Notes: generated by a model from the letters alone, not told the origin. A DNA stretch of 64,000 bases from Methylobacteriaceae bacterium (GCA_020638135.1 JACKJE010000010.1:1-64000); one strand, 5' to 3'. Shown: positions 43,255-51,722, counted from the first letter of the stretch. A program made the numbers and translations.

Positions 43255-43364
43255 CCTTCATGCTGAGGAGGCCGCGCGTCAGCGCGGCGTCTCGAAGCAT
43301 GGCCAGACGACGCGACCCGGCCATGCTTCGAGACGGCCGCTGCGCGGCCTCCTCAGCATGAAGG
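43255..43364. repeat. dispersed palindromic repeat, copy 2
   Basis: A 110-base element with perfect outer arms of 23 bases (beginning CCTTCATGCTGAGGAGGCC and ending GGCCTCCTCAGCATGAAGG) and perfect inner arms GTCTCGAAGCATGGCC / GGCCATGCTTCGAGAC. It would fold into a long double hairpin. It lies between the start of the L,D-transpeptidase gene and the end of the aminotransferase gene, both on the minus strand. It shares arm sequences with the copy at 40098-40196. Confidence 0.9.
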
Positions 43365-43385
43365 TCGCGGGATGACGCCGAGCCG

Positions 43386-44564
43386 TCACCGCGTCTCCGC
43401 GAACGCCTTGGCGAACGGCGCCGTATTCTGGGCGTTGAGCCCGGCGACGTTGATGCGTCCGTCTGGCAGCAGGTAGACGCCGCGCTCGTCGCGTAGGCGC
43501 TGCGCCTGGCCGTCGGTCAGCGGCAGACACGAGAACATGCCGGTCTGGCGGGTGACGAAGCTGAAGTCCGAATTGGTCAGCCGCGTCAGTTCGCTCGCCA
43601 GATTGGCGCGCAGCATCTGGATGCGTTCGCGCATGCCGTCGAGCTCGGCTTTCCAATTGGCCCGCAGGCCTTCGTCTTCGAGCACGATCTTGACCGCCGC
43701 CGCGCCATGGTCCGGCGGCATCGACCACATACCGCGCCCGATTGTCGCGAGCTTGGCGCCGGCGACATCGGCCGCGGCTGCGGAGGAGGCGAGAATGAAC
43801 GCCGCGCCGACGCGGTCGCGATAGACGGCGAAATTCTTGGAGCAGGAAGCCGCCACCGCCATTTCCGGCATGATCGACGCCAGATGCCGCACGGGCCCGG
43901 CGTCTTCCTCCAGCCCGAAGCCGAGGCCCTGATACGCGAGATCGACCAGCGGGAACAGGCCGCGGTCCAGCATCAGCGTGCCGATCGTCTTCCATTGCGC
44001 CATGTCGAGATCAGCGCCGGTCGGATTGTGGCAGCAGCCGTGCAACAGCACGACGTCGCCGGGCTTTGCGACCGCGAGATCGCGCACCATCGCATCGAAG
44101 CGCACGCCGCCGCCCGCGCGGTCGAAATAGGAATAGGACTTGAGCTTGAGCCCGGAACTCGCCAGCAGCGGCTCGTGATTGACCCAGGTCGGATCGGGAA
44201 TGTGCACGGTCGCGTCCGGCCGCGCGGCGGCGACGAGATCGGCGAGCAGCCGCAGCGCGCCGCAGCCGCCGGGCGTCTGCGCCGTGCGGATGCGCGCCTT
44301 GTCCGCCTGCTGGCCGAACACGAGGCCGCGCATCAGATCATTGAAGCCGACATCGCCGAGCGGCCCGAGATAGGTCTTGGTCTGCTGCTGCGCATGCAGG
44401 AGCAGCTCCGCCTCGCGCACGGCCGCGACGATCGGCGTGCCGCCGGCCTCGTCCTTGTAGACGCCGACGCTGACGTCGATCTTGTCCGCGCGTTTGTCTT
44501 CGCGGAACGCCGCCATGATCGTGAGAATGGGGTCGGGCTTGGCGGGGGTCAGCGTCTCGAACAT
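43386..44564 (-). CDS. aromatic/aspartate amino-acid aminotransferase (class I)
   Basis: PLP-dependent aminotransferase of 392 residues, of the AspC/TyrB type I-alpha subgroup. Blocks include the N-terminal DPILTIMAAFREDKRADKID and VGVYKDEAGGTP, then TYLGPLGD, the PLP-contacting HGCCHNPTGADLD, DLAYQGLGFGLEEDA and the Schiff-base lysine in AASCSKNFAVYRDRVG, with a C-terminal arginine in GRINVAGLN. It transfers the amino group between aspartate or aromatic amino acids and 2-oxoglutarate. The ATG at 44564 is the usual start position; two further in-frame ATGs lie up to 54 bases upstream. Confidence 0.9.
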   Translation of the reverse strand: MFETLTPAKPDPILTIMAAFREDKRADKIDVSVGVYKDEAGGTPIVAAVREAELLLHAQQQTKTYLGPLGDVGFNDLMRGLVFGQQADKARIRTAQTPGGCGALRLLADLVAAARPDATVHIPDPTWVNHEPLLASSGLKLKSYSYFDRAGGGVRFDAMVRDLAVAKPGDVVLLHGCCHNPTGADLDMAQWKTIGTLMLDRGLFPLVDLAYQGLGFGLEEDAGPVRHLASIMPEMAVAASCSKNFAVYRDRVGAAFILASSAAAADVAGAKLATIGRGMWSMPPDHGAAAVKIVLEDEGLRANWKAELDGMRERIQMLRANLASELTRLTNSDFSFVTRQTGMFSCLPLTDGQAQRLRDERGVYLLPDGRINVAGLNAQNTAPFAKAFAETR

Positions 44565-44677
44565 GGGCGAACTCTTCGTCTGGCGCCGCATGGCGCGTCT
44601 GCGCGTCCTTTTAGACATAAATTGGCGGCGCCGCGAGCGCCCGGTCTAGGATGGAGGAAATCTTCCGTGAGGCGCCC

Positions 44678-45919
44678 GTGACGACAAGACCCAACCTCCG
44701 CATCGACCTCGACCGCCTCTGGTCCAGTCTCATGGACATGGCCGAGATCGGCGCGACGCCGGGCGGCGGCTGCAACCGCCAGGCGCTGACGCCCGAGGAT
44801 GCGCGCGGCCGCGCCTTGTTCGAACGCTGGTGCGAGGCGGCGGGCTGCACGGTCTCGGTCGATGGCCTCGGCTCGATGTTCGCGCGGCGCGAGGGGACAG
44901 AAGACCTGCCGCCCGTGTTGATCGGCTCGCATCTCGACACCCAGCCGACGGGCGGCAAGTTCGACGGCGTGCTCGGCGTGCTGGCCGGGCTCGAAGTCAT
45001 GCGCGTCTTGCAGGAATCCGGCCTACGCACGCGCCGCCCCATAGAACTCGTCAACTGGACCAACGAGGAGGGCTGCCGCTTCGCTCCCGCAATGCTCGCG
45101 TCGGCTGTTTTCGCCGGCGTGCTGCCGCCGGCCCGCGCGCTCGACGCCCGCGATGCGCAGGGCGCGCGCTTCGGCGACGAACTCGCGAAAATGGACCTCG
45201 AACGTTCGGCGCCGATCGGCGGCCGCGACGTCGCGGCCTATGTCGAACTGCATATCGAGCAGGGCCCGATCCTCGAAGCCGAAGGCTTCGATGTCGGCCT
45301 CGTCGTCGTGGGGCAGGGCCATCGCTGGTATGATGTGCTGTACCGCGGCTTCGGCAGCCATGCGGGCTCGACGCCCATGCCGACGCGCCGTGACGCCATG
45401 GTCGGCGCCGCGCGCCTCGTCCTCGAATTGCAGGCGATCGGCCGCAGGCACGGACCGGCCGGCATGGCGACGGTGGGCGAAATGCATGTCGCGCCCAATT
45501 CCCGCAACATCATTCCCGGCGAAGTCCGTTTCACCATCGACATTCGCCATCCCGAACACGACACGCTGGAAGCGATGGATGCGCAAGTCCGCGCCGCCTT
45601 CGCGCGCTGCCGCGACGCGGAGCGGCTGGAGGGCGAACTGACCGATGTCTCGTACAATCCGCCCGTGCCGTTCGACGCTGGCGTTCTCGACGTCATCCGT
45701 CGCCAGACAGCCGCGCTCGGCCTGAAAGGCCGAGACATCGTCTCGGGCGCCGGCCACGACGCCTTCCATCTCGCGAAAGTCTGTCCGACCGCGATGATAT
45801 TCACGCCCTGCAAGGACGGAATCAGCCACCACGAATCCGAGGACATCACGAGGGAATGGGCGGAGGCCGGCGCCAATGTCCTGCTGCGCACCGCGATCGA
45901 ACTCGCCGATCGCCGCTGA
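44678..45919 (+). CDS. M20-family amidase/hydantoinase-type hydrolase (Zn-dependent)
   Basis: A 413-residue binuclear metal hydrolase of the allantoate amidohydrolase / N-carbamoyl-L-amino-acid hydrolase / beta-ureidopropionase group. Metal-binding blocks: IGSHLDTQPTGGKFDGVLGV, VNWTNEEGCRFAPAMLAS, ELHIEQGPILEAEG, and near the C-terminus SGAGHDAFHLAKV and DGISHHESEDI. A substrate-binding stretch NSRNIIPGEVRFTIDIRHPE is typical. Which carbamoyl or ureido compound it cleaves is not clear. The GTG at 44678 is preferred because GAGG lies 5 bases upstream; an ATG at 44651 would add nine residues. It diverges from the aminotransferase gene. Confidence 0.88.
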   Translation: MTTRPNLRIDLDRLWSSLMDMAEIGATPGGGCNRQALTPEDARGRALFERWCEAAGCTVSVDGLGSMFARREGTEDLPPVLIGSHLDTQPTGGKFDGVLGVLAGLEVMRVLQESGLRTRRPIELVNWTNEEGCRFAPAMLASAVFAGVLPPARALDARDAQGARFGDELAKMDLERSAPIGGRDVAAYVELHIEQGPILEAEGFDVGLVVVGQGHRWYDVLYRGFGSHAGSTPMPTRRDAMVGAARLVLELQAIGRRHGPAGMATVGEMHVAPNSRNIIPGEVRFTIDIRHPEHDTLEAMDAQVRAAFARCRDAERLEGELTDVSYNPPVPFDAGVLDVIRRQTAALGLKGRDIVSGAGHDAFHLAKVCPTAMIFTPCKDGISHHESEDITREWAEAGANVLLRTAIELADRR

Positions 45920-45948
45920 CGCGCCGTGAATTGCGCGACGTTTGCGAC

Positions 45949-45977
45949 TTGCCAGGGCAGGTCATTTGCGTTATTAA
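45949..45977 (+). promoter_or_regulatory. predicted promoter ahead of the GNAT-hemerythrin genes
   Basis: TTGCCA (45949-45954) and TATTAA (45972-45977) are separated by 17 bases, a good -35/-10 pair in an AT-rich pocket about 60 bases ahead of the double-GNAT start codon. Confidence 0.5.
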
Positions 45978-45979
45978 TC

Positions 45980-45991
45980 GTATAGAGGTAC
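45980..45991. promoter_or_regulatory. GTAT-N4-GTAC motif overlapping the expected transcription start, copy 1
   Basis: GTATAGAGGTAC directly follows the -10 box and would cover the transcription start, a usual place for a repressor. The same GTAT-N4-GTAC pattern is found once more at 51806-51817 between korA and oah. A BadM-like Rrf2 repressor is encoded between the two sites, so it is the natural candidate to bind them (inference). Confidence 0.4.
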
Positions 45992-46036
45992 CAAAATAAA
46001 TATATGCCGGCATTGCCGGCTGGGGAGCGGAGCGAC

Positions 46037-46999
46037 ATGTCCAATGCCCATAGCGCCGAGGCGCCGGCCAATTCCGTGCGTCGCCTGAGCAAACCCGACC
46101 TCGACAGGGTCGTCGAGATCGACCAGACGATCGCGGGCCGTTCGCGCCGCGGGTTCTTCGAAAATCGCGTGGCGGCGAGCCTCGCCGATCCCGCCGGGTT
46201 CATCTCGCTCGGCTATGTCGAGGGCGACAGGCTGCAAGGCTATGTGCTGGCGCATATGCTCGATGGCGAGTTCGGCGGCCGGCATCCGATCGCCGTGCTC
46301 GACGCTGTCGGCGTCGACAAGGCGGCGCGCGGCCATGGCGGCGCGCATGCGCTGCTCGCCGAATTGCAGCGGGCGGCGCGCGGGCGCGGCGCGCATGCGA
46401 TCCGCACCCAGATCGGCTGGCCCGACGAGGGCATGGCGCATTTCCTGGCGCTGGCCGGCTTCCGGCTCGGCACGCGCCTCGTGCTCGACCGCGCGACAGC
46501 GCGGCTCCCCGGCGAGCTGCGCCCGGGCGAGGCCGAGAGCGAAGGGCAGGATCTGTCGGAGGACAGGATCGCCGTGCGGGCCATGACCTTGGCCGATTTG
46601 CCGGCGATCATCGGCATCGACAAGCAGATCACCGGCGCCGACCGCTCCGCCTATTTCAAGCGCAAGGCGGAGGATGTCCTGCGCTCGAACGGCGTGCGCA
46701 TGTCCATGCTCGCCGAAATCGACGGGACGCCGGCCGGCTACGTCATGGCGCGCGTCGACTATGGAGAATTCGGACATCCCGACAGCGAAGCCGTCTTCGA
46801 CACGATCGGCGTCGATACGGAATTCGCCGGCCAGCATGTCGGCTCGGTTCTCATCGCTCAATTGCTCGATCAGCTCGCCAACCTGCGCGTCGACCGGGTG
46901 CGCACGATTGTCGAGTGGAACGACGCCGAGCTCATCGCCTTCCTCGACAATCTCGGATTCCGGCCGACACAGAACATGACGCTGGCGCTCGCGCTCTGA
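46037..46999 (+). CDS. double-domain GNAT acetyltransferase
   Basis: A 320-residue protein made of two GNAT N-acetyltransferase domains in tandem: about 10-150 (VEIDQTIAGRSRRGFFENRV, with AVGVDKAARGHGGAHALLAE as the acetyl-CoA loop) and about 175-318 (IIGIDKQITGADRSAYFKRK, with TIGVDTEFAGQHVGSVLIAQ). Related GNAT proteins, such as BadL, accompany benzoate-degradation genes in Rhodopseudomonas palustris; acetylation can modulate CoA ligases or detoxify aromatic amines, but the target here is unknown. The ATG at 46037 follows GGGGAGCGG; an ATG at 46004 is less likely. A hemerythrin gene follows 23 bases on. Confidence 0.85.
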   Translation: MSNAHSAEAPANSVRRLSKPDLDRVVEIDQTIAGRSRRGFFENRVAASLADPAGFISLGYVEGDRLQGYVLAHMLDGEFGGRHPIAVLDAVGVDKAARGHGGAHALLAELQRAARGRGAHAIRTQIGWPDEGMAHFLALAGFRLGTRLVLDRATARLPGELRPGEAESEGQDLSEDRIAVRAMTLADLPAIIGIDKQITGADRSAYFKRKAEDVLRSNGVRMSMLAEIDGTPAGYVMARVDYGEFGHPDSEAVFDTIGVDTEFAGQHVGSVLIAQLLDQLANLRVDRVRTIVEWNDAELIAFLDNLGFRPTQNMTLALAL

Positions 47000-47022
47000 G
47001 GCGCCGGCAGAGGGGAGGCCCA

Positions 47023-47511
47023 ATGAACCTGCGTTACTCCGCATCGCGCATCCTGCACGACGAGCATATGGTCGTGCTGGCGCTGCTGAACGATCTCGAG
47101 CGCGTGGTCCTGGCGCGCAAGGAGCCGCCTGCGGCGGACGATGGCGAGATCGGCCGCTTTCTCGGGCAGCTGCGCGGCGCGCTGGCGCATGAAGTGACCG
47201 TGCATTTCGCCTTCGAGGAAGATGCTTTGTTTCCGGTCCTGATCGAAAACGGCGCCGGCGATCTCTGCGATCTTCTGGTGGAAGAGCATCACGTCCTGCG
47301 CCAGACGATCGAAGATGTGCTTGCGCGCATTTCTGCGGGAACGGGGTCGTGGACGCCGCAATCCTGGGCCGGGCTGCGGGCGGTCTCCGCCGAGCTTGTC
47401 GAAAGGCTGCGCTCGCATGCCGAGAAAGAAGAAATGGCGCTGCTGCCGGCTATGGAAGAGGCCCTGACGCCAGAAACCGACGCCGAGGCCTGCACCCGGC
47501 ACGAGGGCTGA
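47023..47511 (+). CDS. hemerythrin-like domain protein
   Basis: A 162-residue four-helix protein with a hemerythrin-type di-iron site. Candidate ligands are H12/H15 (ILHDEHMVVL), H56, H61 and E65 (AHEVTVHFAFEEDALFP), H89/H90 (LVEEHHVLRQ) and H132 with E136/E137 (RSHAEKEEMALLP). Such proteins bind oxygen, store iron or sense nitric oxide. Its place among genes of an oxygen-sensitive anaerobic pathway suggests protection from oxygen; this is inference. A ribosome binding site GGGGAGGCC lies just ahead of the ATG. Confidence 0.85.
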   Translation: MNLRYSASRILHDEHMVVLALLNDLERVVLARKEPPAADDGEIGRFLGQLRGALAHEVTVHFAFEEDALFPVLIENGAGDLCDLLVEEHHVLRQTIEDVLARISAGTGSWTPQSWAGLRAVSAELVERLRSHAEKEEMALLPAMEEALTPETDAEACTRHEG

Positions 47512-47583
47512 AACGCCCTCGCGGGCCACATCGGCGGCGCTTATAGTAGCGCGGGACGAAAACGACAGGGGCGCGGAACGCGC

Positions 47584-48051
47584 ATGACCGGCAGCGGACG
47601 AAGCGAGAAGGCGAGCATCGCGATCCGGCGCGCGAAACCGGACGACGCGCCAGCTGTCGTCGCGCTCGATCAGGCGACGACAGGCCAGAACAAGCCGGAC
47701 TATTGGCGGGATATGATCGCGCAATTCTCTGGCGCGCAGGCCGACCGTCGCGCCTTTCTGGTCGCGGAATCCGGCGGGCGCCTGGTCGGCTTCATCTCGG
47801 GCGAAATCCGCGCCTTCGAATTCGGCGCCGAGCCGCGCGGCTGGGTCTTTGCGGTCGCCGTCGATCCGACGCTGCGTGTCAAGAATGTGGGGACGCGCCT
47901 GTTCGACGAACTTTGCGCCATTTTCCAGAAGGCGGGGGTGGACAAGGTGTCGACCCTGATCGAGCGCGACTCCGAACTCGTTCTCGCCTTCTTCCGTAGC
48001 CAGGGCATGTTGTTCGGTCGTTACATCCAGATGGAGAAGGATATCGTCTGA
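47584..48051 (+). CDS. GNAT acetyltransferase
   Basis: A single-domain GNAT protein of 155 residues: IRRAKPDDAPAVVALDQATT at the start, VGFISGEIRAFEFGAEPRGW in the middle strands, VAVDPTLRVKNVGTRLFDEL as the acetyl-CoA loop (with a shortened R/Q-x-x-G-x-G/A pattern) and VLAFFRSQGMLFGRYIQMEK at the end. The opening block resembles each half of the double GNAT gene two genes upstream (ALDQATTGQNKPDYWRD compared with GIDKQITGADRSAYFKR), suggesting a common origin. The acetylated target is unknown. Confidence 0.83.
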   Translation: MTGSGRSEKASIAIRRAKPDDAPAVVALDQATTGQNKPDYWRDMIAQFSGAQADRRAFLVAESGGRLVGFISGEIRAFEFGAEPRGWVFAVAVDPTLRVKNVGTRLFDELCAIFQKAGVDKVSTLIERDSELVLAFFRSQGMLFGRYIQMEKDIV

Positions 48052-48182
48052 CGCGACGCGTCTTTGGGCGGGATAACCGGCGCAATCCATGCATCAGGAC
48101 GCGACGGCGCAGGCTGACAGGACTATATGGGCATGTGGCCGTGCGTAACTGACCTCCGCACGCGAAGGGAAACCAGGGATCC

Positions 48183-48635
48183 ATGAAACTGCAGAAGGCG
48201 ACGATCTGCGGACTCTATGCGGTGGTCGAACTGGCCGCGAACCCGGACGCGCAGATTTCGGCAGGCGAGATCGCCAAGAAATACGACATTTCGCTCAATC
48301 ATCTCGCAAAGGTCCTGCGCACGCTCGTGCGCGCGCGCATGATCGAATCGGTGCGCGGGCCCGGCGGCGGCTACAGATTCTGCGGCAATCCCAAGCGCGT
48401 GACGCTGCTCGACATCGTCGAATTGTTCGAGGATCCCTCGCCTGATCTCGAGAACGATACGGGCGGGGACAACGAGGAAAGCCGCGCGCTGCACCGCGTG
48501 CTCGCCGACATCGACGACATCGCCATCGCCACCTTGCGCGCGGTCTCGATCACCTCGCTCGTCAAGATCATCGAGAACGAACGCAAGAAAGGCGAACGCG
48601 CAGGCCGCGCGCTGCGCGCCGCGGTCGGCGAATAG
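48183..48635 (+). CDS. badM: Rrf2-family transcriptional regulator (BadM-like)
   Basis: A 150-residue winged-helix regulator of the Rrf2 family. The DNA-binding part reads KKYDISLNHLAKVLRTLVRA, then ESVRGPGGGYRF, and the dimer helix follows. The three cysteines that hold an Fe-S cluster in IscR, expected just after residue 90, are absent; the only cysteines are C9 and C67. BadM of Rhodopseudomonas palustris, a member of this family, represses benzoyl-CoA reductase genes, and this gene sits beside a bcr cluster, so it is probably the pathway regulator. The symbol reflects this context. It converges with the ferritin-like gene with a 5-base gap. Confidence 0.78.
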   Translation: MKLQKATICGLYAVVELAANPDAQISAGEIAKKYDISLNHLAKVLRTLVRARMIESVRGPGGGYRFCGNPKRVTLLDIVELFEDPSPDLENDTGGDNEESRALHRVLADIDDIAIATLRAVSITSLVKIIENERKKGERAGRALRAAVGE

Positions 48636-48640
48636 TCGGC

Positions 48641-49159
48641 TCAGTCCGACAGGACGGGCGGATCGGGGTCCGCGTCCCAGTCGGGATCGTCGGCTTCGAA
48701 CTTTTCAAGCCAGCGATCGACCCAGACGACGTGCTGACGCTCGTCGTCGGCCATCGTGCGTGCAAAGGCTGCGATCTCGGGGTCTTCCGCCGTTTCAGCA
48801 ATCGCCTCGAAATAGCGCGTCGCTCGCTCCTCGTTGTGGCGCGCGAGCATGAGCGCCTGGCGCGGCGTCATGAGATAGTGCACATCGCTGAAATCGATGG
48901 CCTCTGGACCATCCGGCCCGGTCCACGAGAAGCTCGCCGGCCTGCCGCCGACCAGCGCGTCGCCGGCGCGCCGCGCGATCTCCTTGCGGTGCTCGGCCTC
49001 GATCGCCGCCATCTTGCGGAAGATCGTCGCGACACGCGCGTTATTGTGCACTTCCATCTGTTCGGCGAGCGCCTCGTAGCGCTCGGAGGCCTCGACCTCG
49101 ATGGCGAGCGCCTGCGCGAAAAATTCCGCGACGCTGCTGAATTTGGGCGCATCAGTCAT
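48641..49159 (-). CDS. ferritin-like / rubrerythrin-type di-iron protein
   Basis: A 172-residue four-helix protein with two EX2H-type di-iron motifs. One pair is in AIEVEASERYEALAE and IEAEHRKEIARR, the other in ARHNEERATRYFEAIAETAE and MADDERQHVVWVDRW. No rubredoxin domain is attached. Roles could be peroxide reduction or iron handling, or transfer of electrons from KorAB; related small di-iron proteins are found next to ferredoxin oxidoreductases. The ATG overlaps the korB stop (ATGA), so it is translated with korAB. Confidence 0.82.
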   Translation of the reverse strand: MTDAPKFSSVAEFFAQALAIEVEASERYEALAEQMEVHNNARVATIFRKMAAIEAEHRKEIARRAGDALVGGRPASFSWTGPDGPEAIDFSDVHYLMTPRQALMLARHNEERATRYFEAIAETAEDPEIAAFARTMADDERQHVVWVDRWLEKFEADDPDWDADPDPPVLSD

Positions 49160-49995
49160 ACTTCGAACTCCGCTTCGAGACGCGCCGGATCGAGATCGGC
49201 GATCGGGTGCGGCCGGTAGGGCTCGCGATGGCCGCGATACAGGACGCCGACGTTGAAACCGTCGTCTGTCATCAGCCGCCGCGCCGCGCGGCCCGGATCG
49301 TCCGTCTCGGGAACGACCGCGGTGCGCACCGTGCTCTTCCATTGCTTCTGCTGGTCGGGCCGGAAGGTCACGCAGGGGCTGAGCAATTGCAGGAAGGAGA
49401 AACCGGGCGTGCGGATCGCCTCGATGATCAGCTTGGCGCAGCCGCCGACATCGCCGGTAAAGCCGCGCGCGATGAAATTTGCGCCGGAGGCGAGCGCGAT
49501 CACCAGCGGATGGAACGGACTGAGGCCCGTGCCGCCGGGCGCGATCGCCGTGTCCCAGTCGGGCTCGGTCGTCGGCGACGGCTGGCCCTTGGTCATGCCG
49601 TAGATGCGATTGTCCATCACGATATAGGTGAGGTCGATATTGCGGCGGCAGGCGTGCAGGAAATGGTTGCCGCCGATCGAGAAACCGTCGCCGTCGCCGC
49701 TGGCGACGACCACCGTCAAATCCGGCCGCGCCACCTTGAGCCCGGACGCGAGCGCCAGCGAGCGCCCGTGCACGCCGTGGAAACCGTAGGCGTTGACATA
49801 GGCGGGAATGCGCGAGGAGCAGCCGATGCCGGAGATGATGGCGATCTGCTCGGGCGGCAGGCCGAGTTCGGCGAAGGCGCGCTGGAACGACACCAGCACG
49901 GAATGATCGCCGCAGCCCGGACACCAGACTGGTTTGACCGCGGACTTGTAGTCGGCGGGTTTGAATTCGCGCACGGCGTCGGGGATCATGTTCAT
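49156..49995 (-). CDS. korB: 2-oxoglutarate:ferredoxin oxidoreductase, beta subunit
   Basis: Thiamine diphosphate-binding subunit of 279 residues. It holds an N-terminal CPGCG motif (C25 and C28), the TPP/Mg motif in VVASGDGDGFSIGGNHFLHA (about 96-114) and the following IYIVMDN-like segment LTYIVMDNRIYGMTKGQPSP. Oxidation of 2-oxoglutarate to succinyl-CoA yields low-potential reduced ferredoxin. In Thauera and Azoarcus this enzyme regenerates ferredoxin for benzoyl-CoA reductase, and its position next to bcr genes fits that. The ATG overlaps korA's stop by 3 bases. Pyruvate is a possible alternative substrate. Confidence 0.88.
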   Translation of the reverse strand: MNMIPDAVREFKPADYKSAVKPVWCPGCGDHSVLVSFQRAFAELGLPPEQIAIISGIGCSSRIPAYVNAYGFHGVHGRSLALASGLKVARPDLTVVVASGDGDGFSIGGNHFLHACRRNIDLTYIVMDNRIYGMTKGQPSPTTEPDWDTAIAPGGTGLSPFHPLVIALASGANFIARGFTGDVGGCAKLIIEAIRTPGFSFLQLLSPCVTFRPDQQKQWKSTVRTAVVPETDDPGRAARRLMTDDGFNVGVLYRGHREPYRPHPIADLDPARLEAEFEV

Positions 49996-51722
49996 GAGCG
50001 TGCCGCCTTCCTGATATACTCCAACGCTTCTCCGGGCCTGATCGGCAGCGGACCCGGCCGCGCGATCGGGACGATGTCGGCCGGCAGGTCGTAATGCGCG
50101 CGCAGATAGCGCCAGAACTGCCCGGAATGGCTCTGTTCGACGATGACGACGCGCTTGGCGCCGGCAAGCGCCGCCGCGAGCAGTTCGGGTTGCGCGGGCG
50201 CGATCAGGCGCAATGCGATCAGCTTGACGCCAATGCCTTCCGTCCGCGCCGCCTCGACCGCTTCGCGCAAGGGTTCGGCGGAGGAGCCCCAGGTGATGAT
50301 CGCCAGCTCCCCCTCGCCCTCGATGTCGGCCCAGTGCGCCGAGAAGTCGAAGCGATCGAGCTTGCCCTGACGCTTGTCGAGCTGGCCGATGTGATCCTGC
50401 GCCTGGCTCGACGGCGTGCCCTTCTGGTTGTGGGTGAGACCGTCCGCCGTGTACTGGCCGCCCGGCGCGCCGGGAATCGCCATGGGCGACACGCCGCTCT
50501 CGGTCAGCGCGTAGCGCGCATAATTTTCGGCATTGGCCCCCATCGTCAGACGTTGCGTGCCGAACGAGAGGTTCGGCGGCTTGTCGATCACGGCGCGCGC
50601 TTGCCCGATCGATTGGTCCGACAGCATGATGACCGGCGTCTGCAGCGTTTCGGCGAGATGCACCGACCATTGCGCGGTCAGGAGGCAATCCGAGATCGAC
50701 AGCGGCGCCGTCACCACATGCGGCGCGTCGCCGTGCAGCCCGTAGACGGCGATGTTGAGATCGCTCTGTTCCGACTTGGTCGCAATGCCGGTCGATGGCC
50801 CCGACCGCATGACGTCTACGACGACGACGGGCGTCTCCGAGGCGACGGCGAGCCCCAGCGATTCGATCATCAGCGACAGGCCCGGCCCGGCAGTCGCGGT
50901 CAGAGCCGGCGCGCCGCCGAAGCTCGCGCCGATCACCATGTTGATCGAGGCGAGTTCGTCCTCGGCCTGCATCAGCACGCCGCCGCATTGCGGCAGCGTG
51001 TGCGCCATCCATTCGAGAATCTCGGTCGCCGGCGTGATCGGATAGCCGCCGACGAATTTCACGCCGCCCCGGATCGCGCCGAAGCCCGTAGCCTCGTTGC
51101 CGGTGATCGACCAGCGCGCGCCGGGCGCCGCCCCGCTCAGGGAGAGTTGCGGAGCCTTCGCCTCGGGCGCATTGGCGGCGCCGAGGAGAACCGCCTGTTC
51201 GCTCGACGCGACCGCTTCCGGCTTCTTGCGGCCGATCGACGCGGCCACCGCCTCCACAATCGAGGATTCCGGTAGCCCGATCAGACGCGCGAGCGCGCCG
51301 AGCGCGACCATCGACACGCGTCCGCCCTTCACGGACTTGGCGAGCTTTGCCATCGGCAGCCAGGCTGTCGCCGCCTGCGAGGCCTTCAGGAAGTCGGGCA
51401 GATCGCCGGCTCCCGAATCCGCGATGATCAGGCTGCCGGCGTCGAGAGGCAACTCGGCCGCGAAACGCTGGACATTGTCGAAGTCGAGCGCGAGCAGAAT
51501 GTCGAAGCGATCGCCGGGACATTGCACCGGCCGGCTCGATAGACGGATCATCGCCGCCGCTTCGCCGCCGCGAATCTGGGGCCCAGTGGAGCGGGTCATC
51601 AGTCCATAGAGGCCGCAGCTTGTCGCCGCGTCCAGCAAGGTCTGGCCGGCGGTCATCACGCCGGCGCCTCCCGAGCCCGTCAGCACGATTGAGAGACTGG
51701 GCGCAAAGCGCGGTTGCGTCAT
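49992..51722 (-). CDS. korA: 2-oxoglutarate:ferredoxin oxidoreductase, fused gamma-alpha subunit
   Basis: A 576-residue fusion. Residues 1-185 form the gamma domain (VLTGSGGAGVMTAGQTLLDA, STGPQIRGGEAAAMIRLS) and residues 205-576 the alpha pyrimidine-binding part (GNEATGFGAIRGGVKFVGGY followed by PITPATEILEWMA, then QAEDELASINMVIGASFGGA, ATAGPGLSLMIESLGLA and VVDVMRSGPSTGIATKSEQS). This fused layout is typical of two-subunit KorAB enzymes. The start ATG is at 51722. It diverges from oah across a 336-base regulatory gap that contains a palindrome. Confidence 0.9.
   Translation of the reverse strand: MTQPRFAPSLSIVLTGSGGAGVMTAGQTLLDAATSCGLYGLMTRSTGPQIRGGEAAAMIRLSSRPVQCPGDRFDILLALDFDNVQRFAAELPLDAGSLIIADSGAGDLPDFLKASQAATAWLPMAKLAKSVKGGRVSMVALGALARLIGLPESSIVEAVAASIGRKKPEAVASSEQAVLLGAANAPEAKAPQLSLSGAAPGARWSITGNEATGFGAIRGGVKFVGGYPITPATEILEWMAHTLPQCGGVLMQAEDELASINMVIGASFGGAPALTATAGPGLSLMIESLGLAVASETPVVVVDVMRSGPSTGIATKSEQSDLNIAVYGLHGDAPHVVTAPLSISDCLLTAQWSVHLAETLQTPVIMLSDQSIGQARAVIDKPPNLSFGTQRLTMGANAENYARYALTESGVSPMAIPGAPGGQYTADGLTHNQKGTPSSQAQDHIGQLDKRQGKLDRFDFSAHWADIEGEGELAIITWGSSAEPLREAVEAARTEGIGVKLIALRLIAPAQPELLAAALAGAKRVVIVEQSHSGQFWRYLRAHYDLPADIVPIARPGPLPIRPGEALEYIRKAARS

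Noticed and set aside
46004..46999. Two separate GNAT genes instead of one
   Set aside because: Both domains lie in one uninterrupted reading frame with a single plausible start at 46037.
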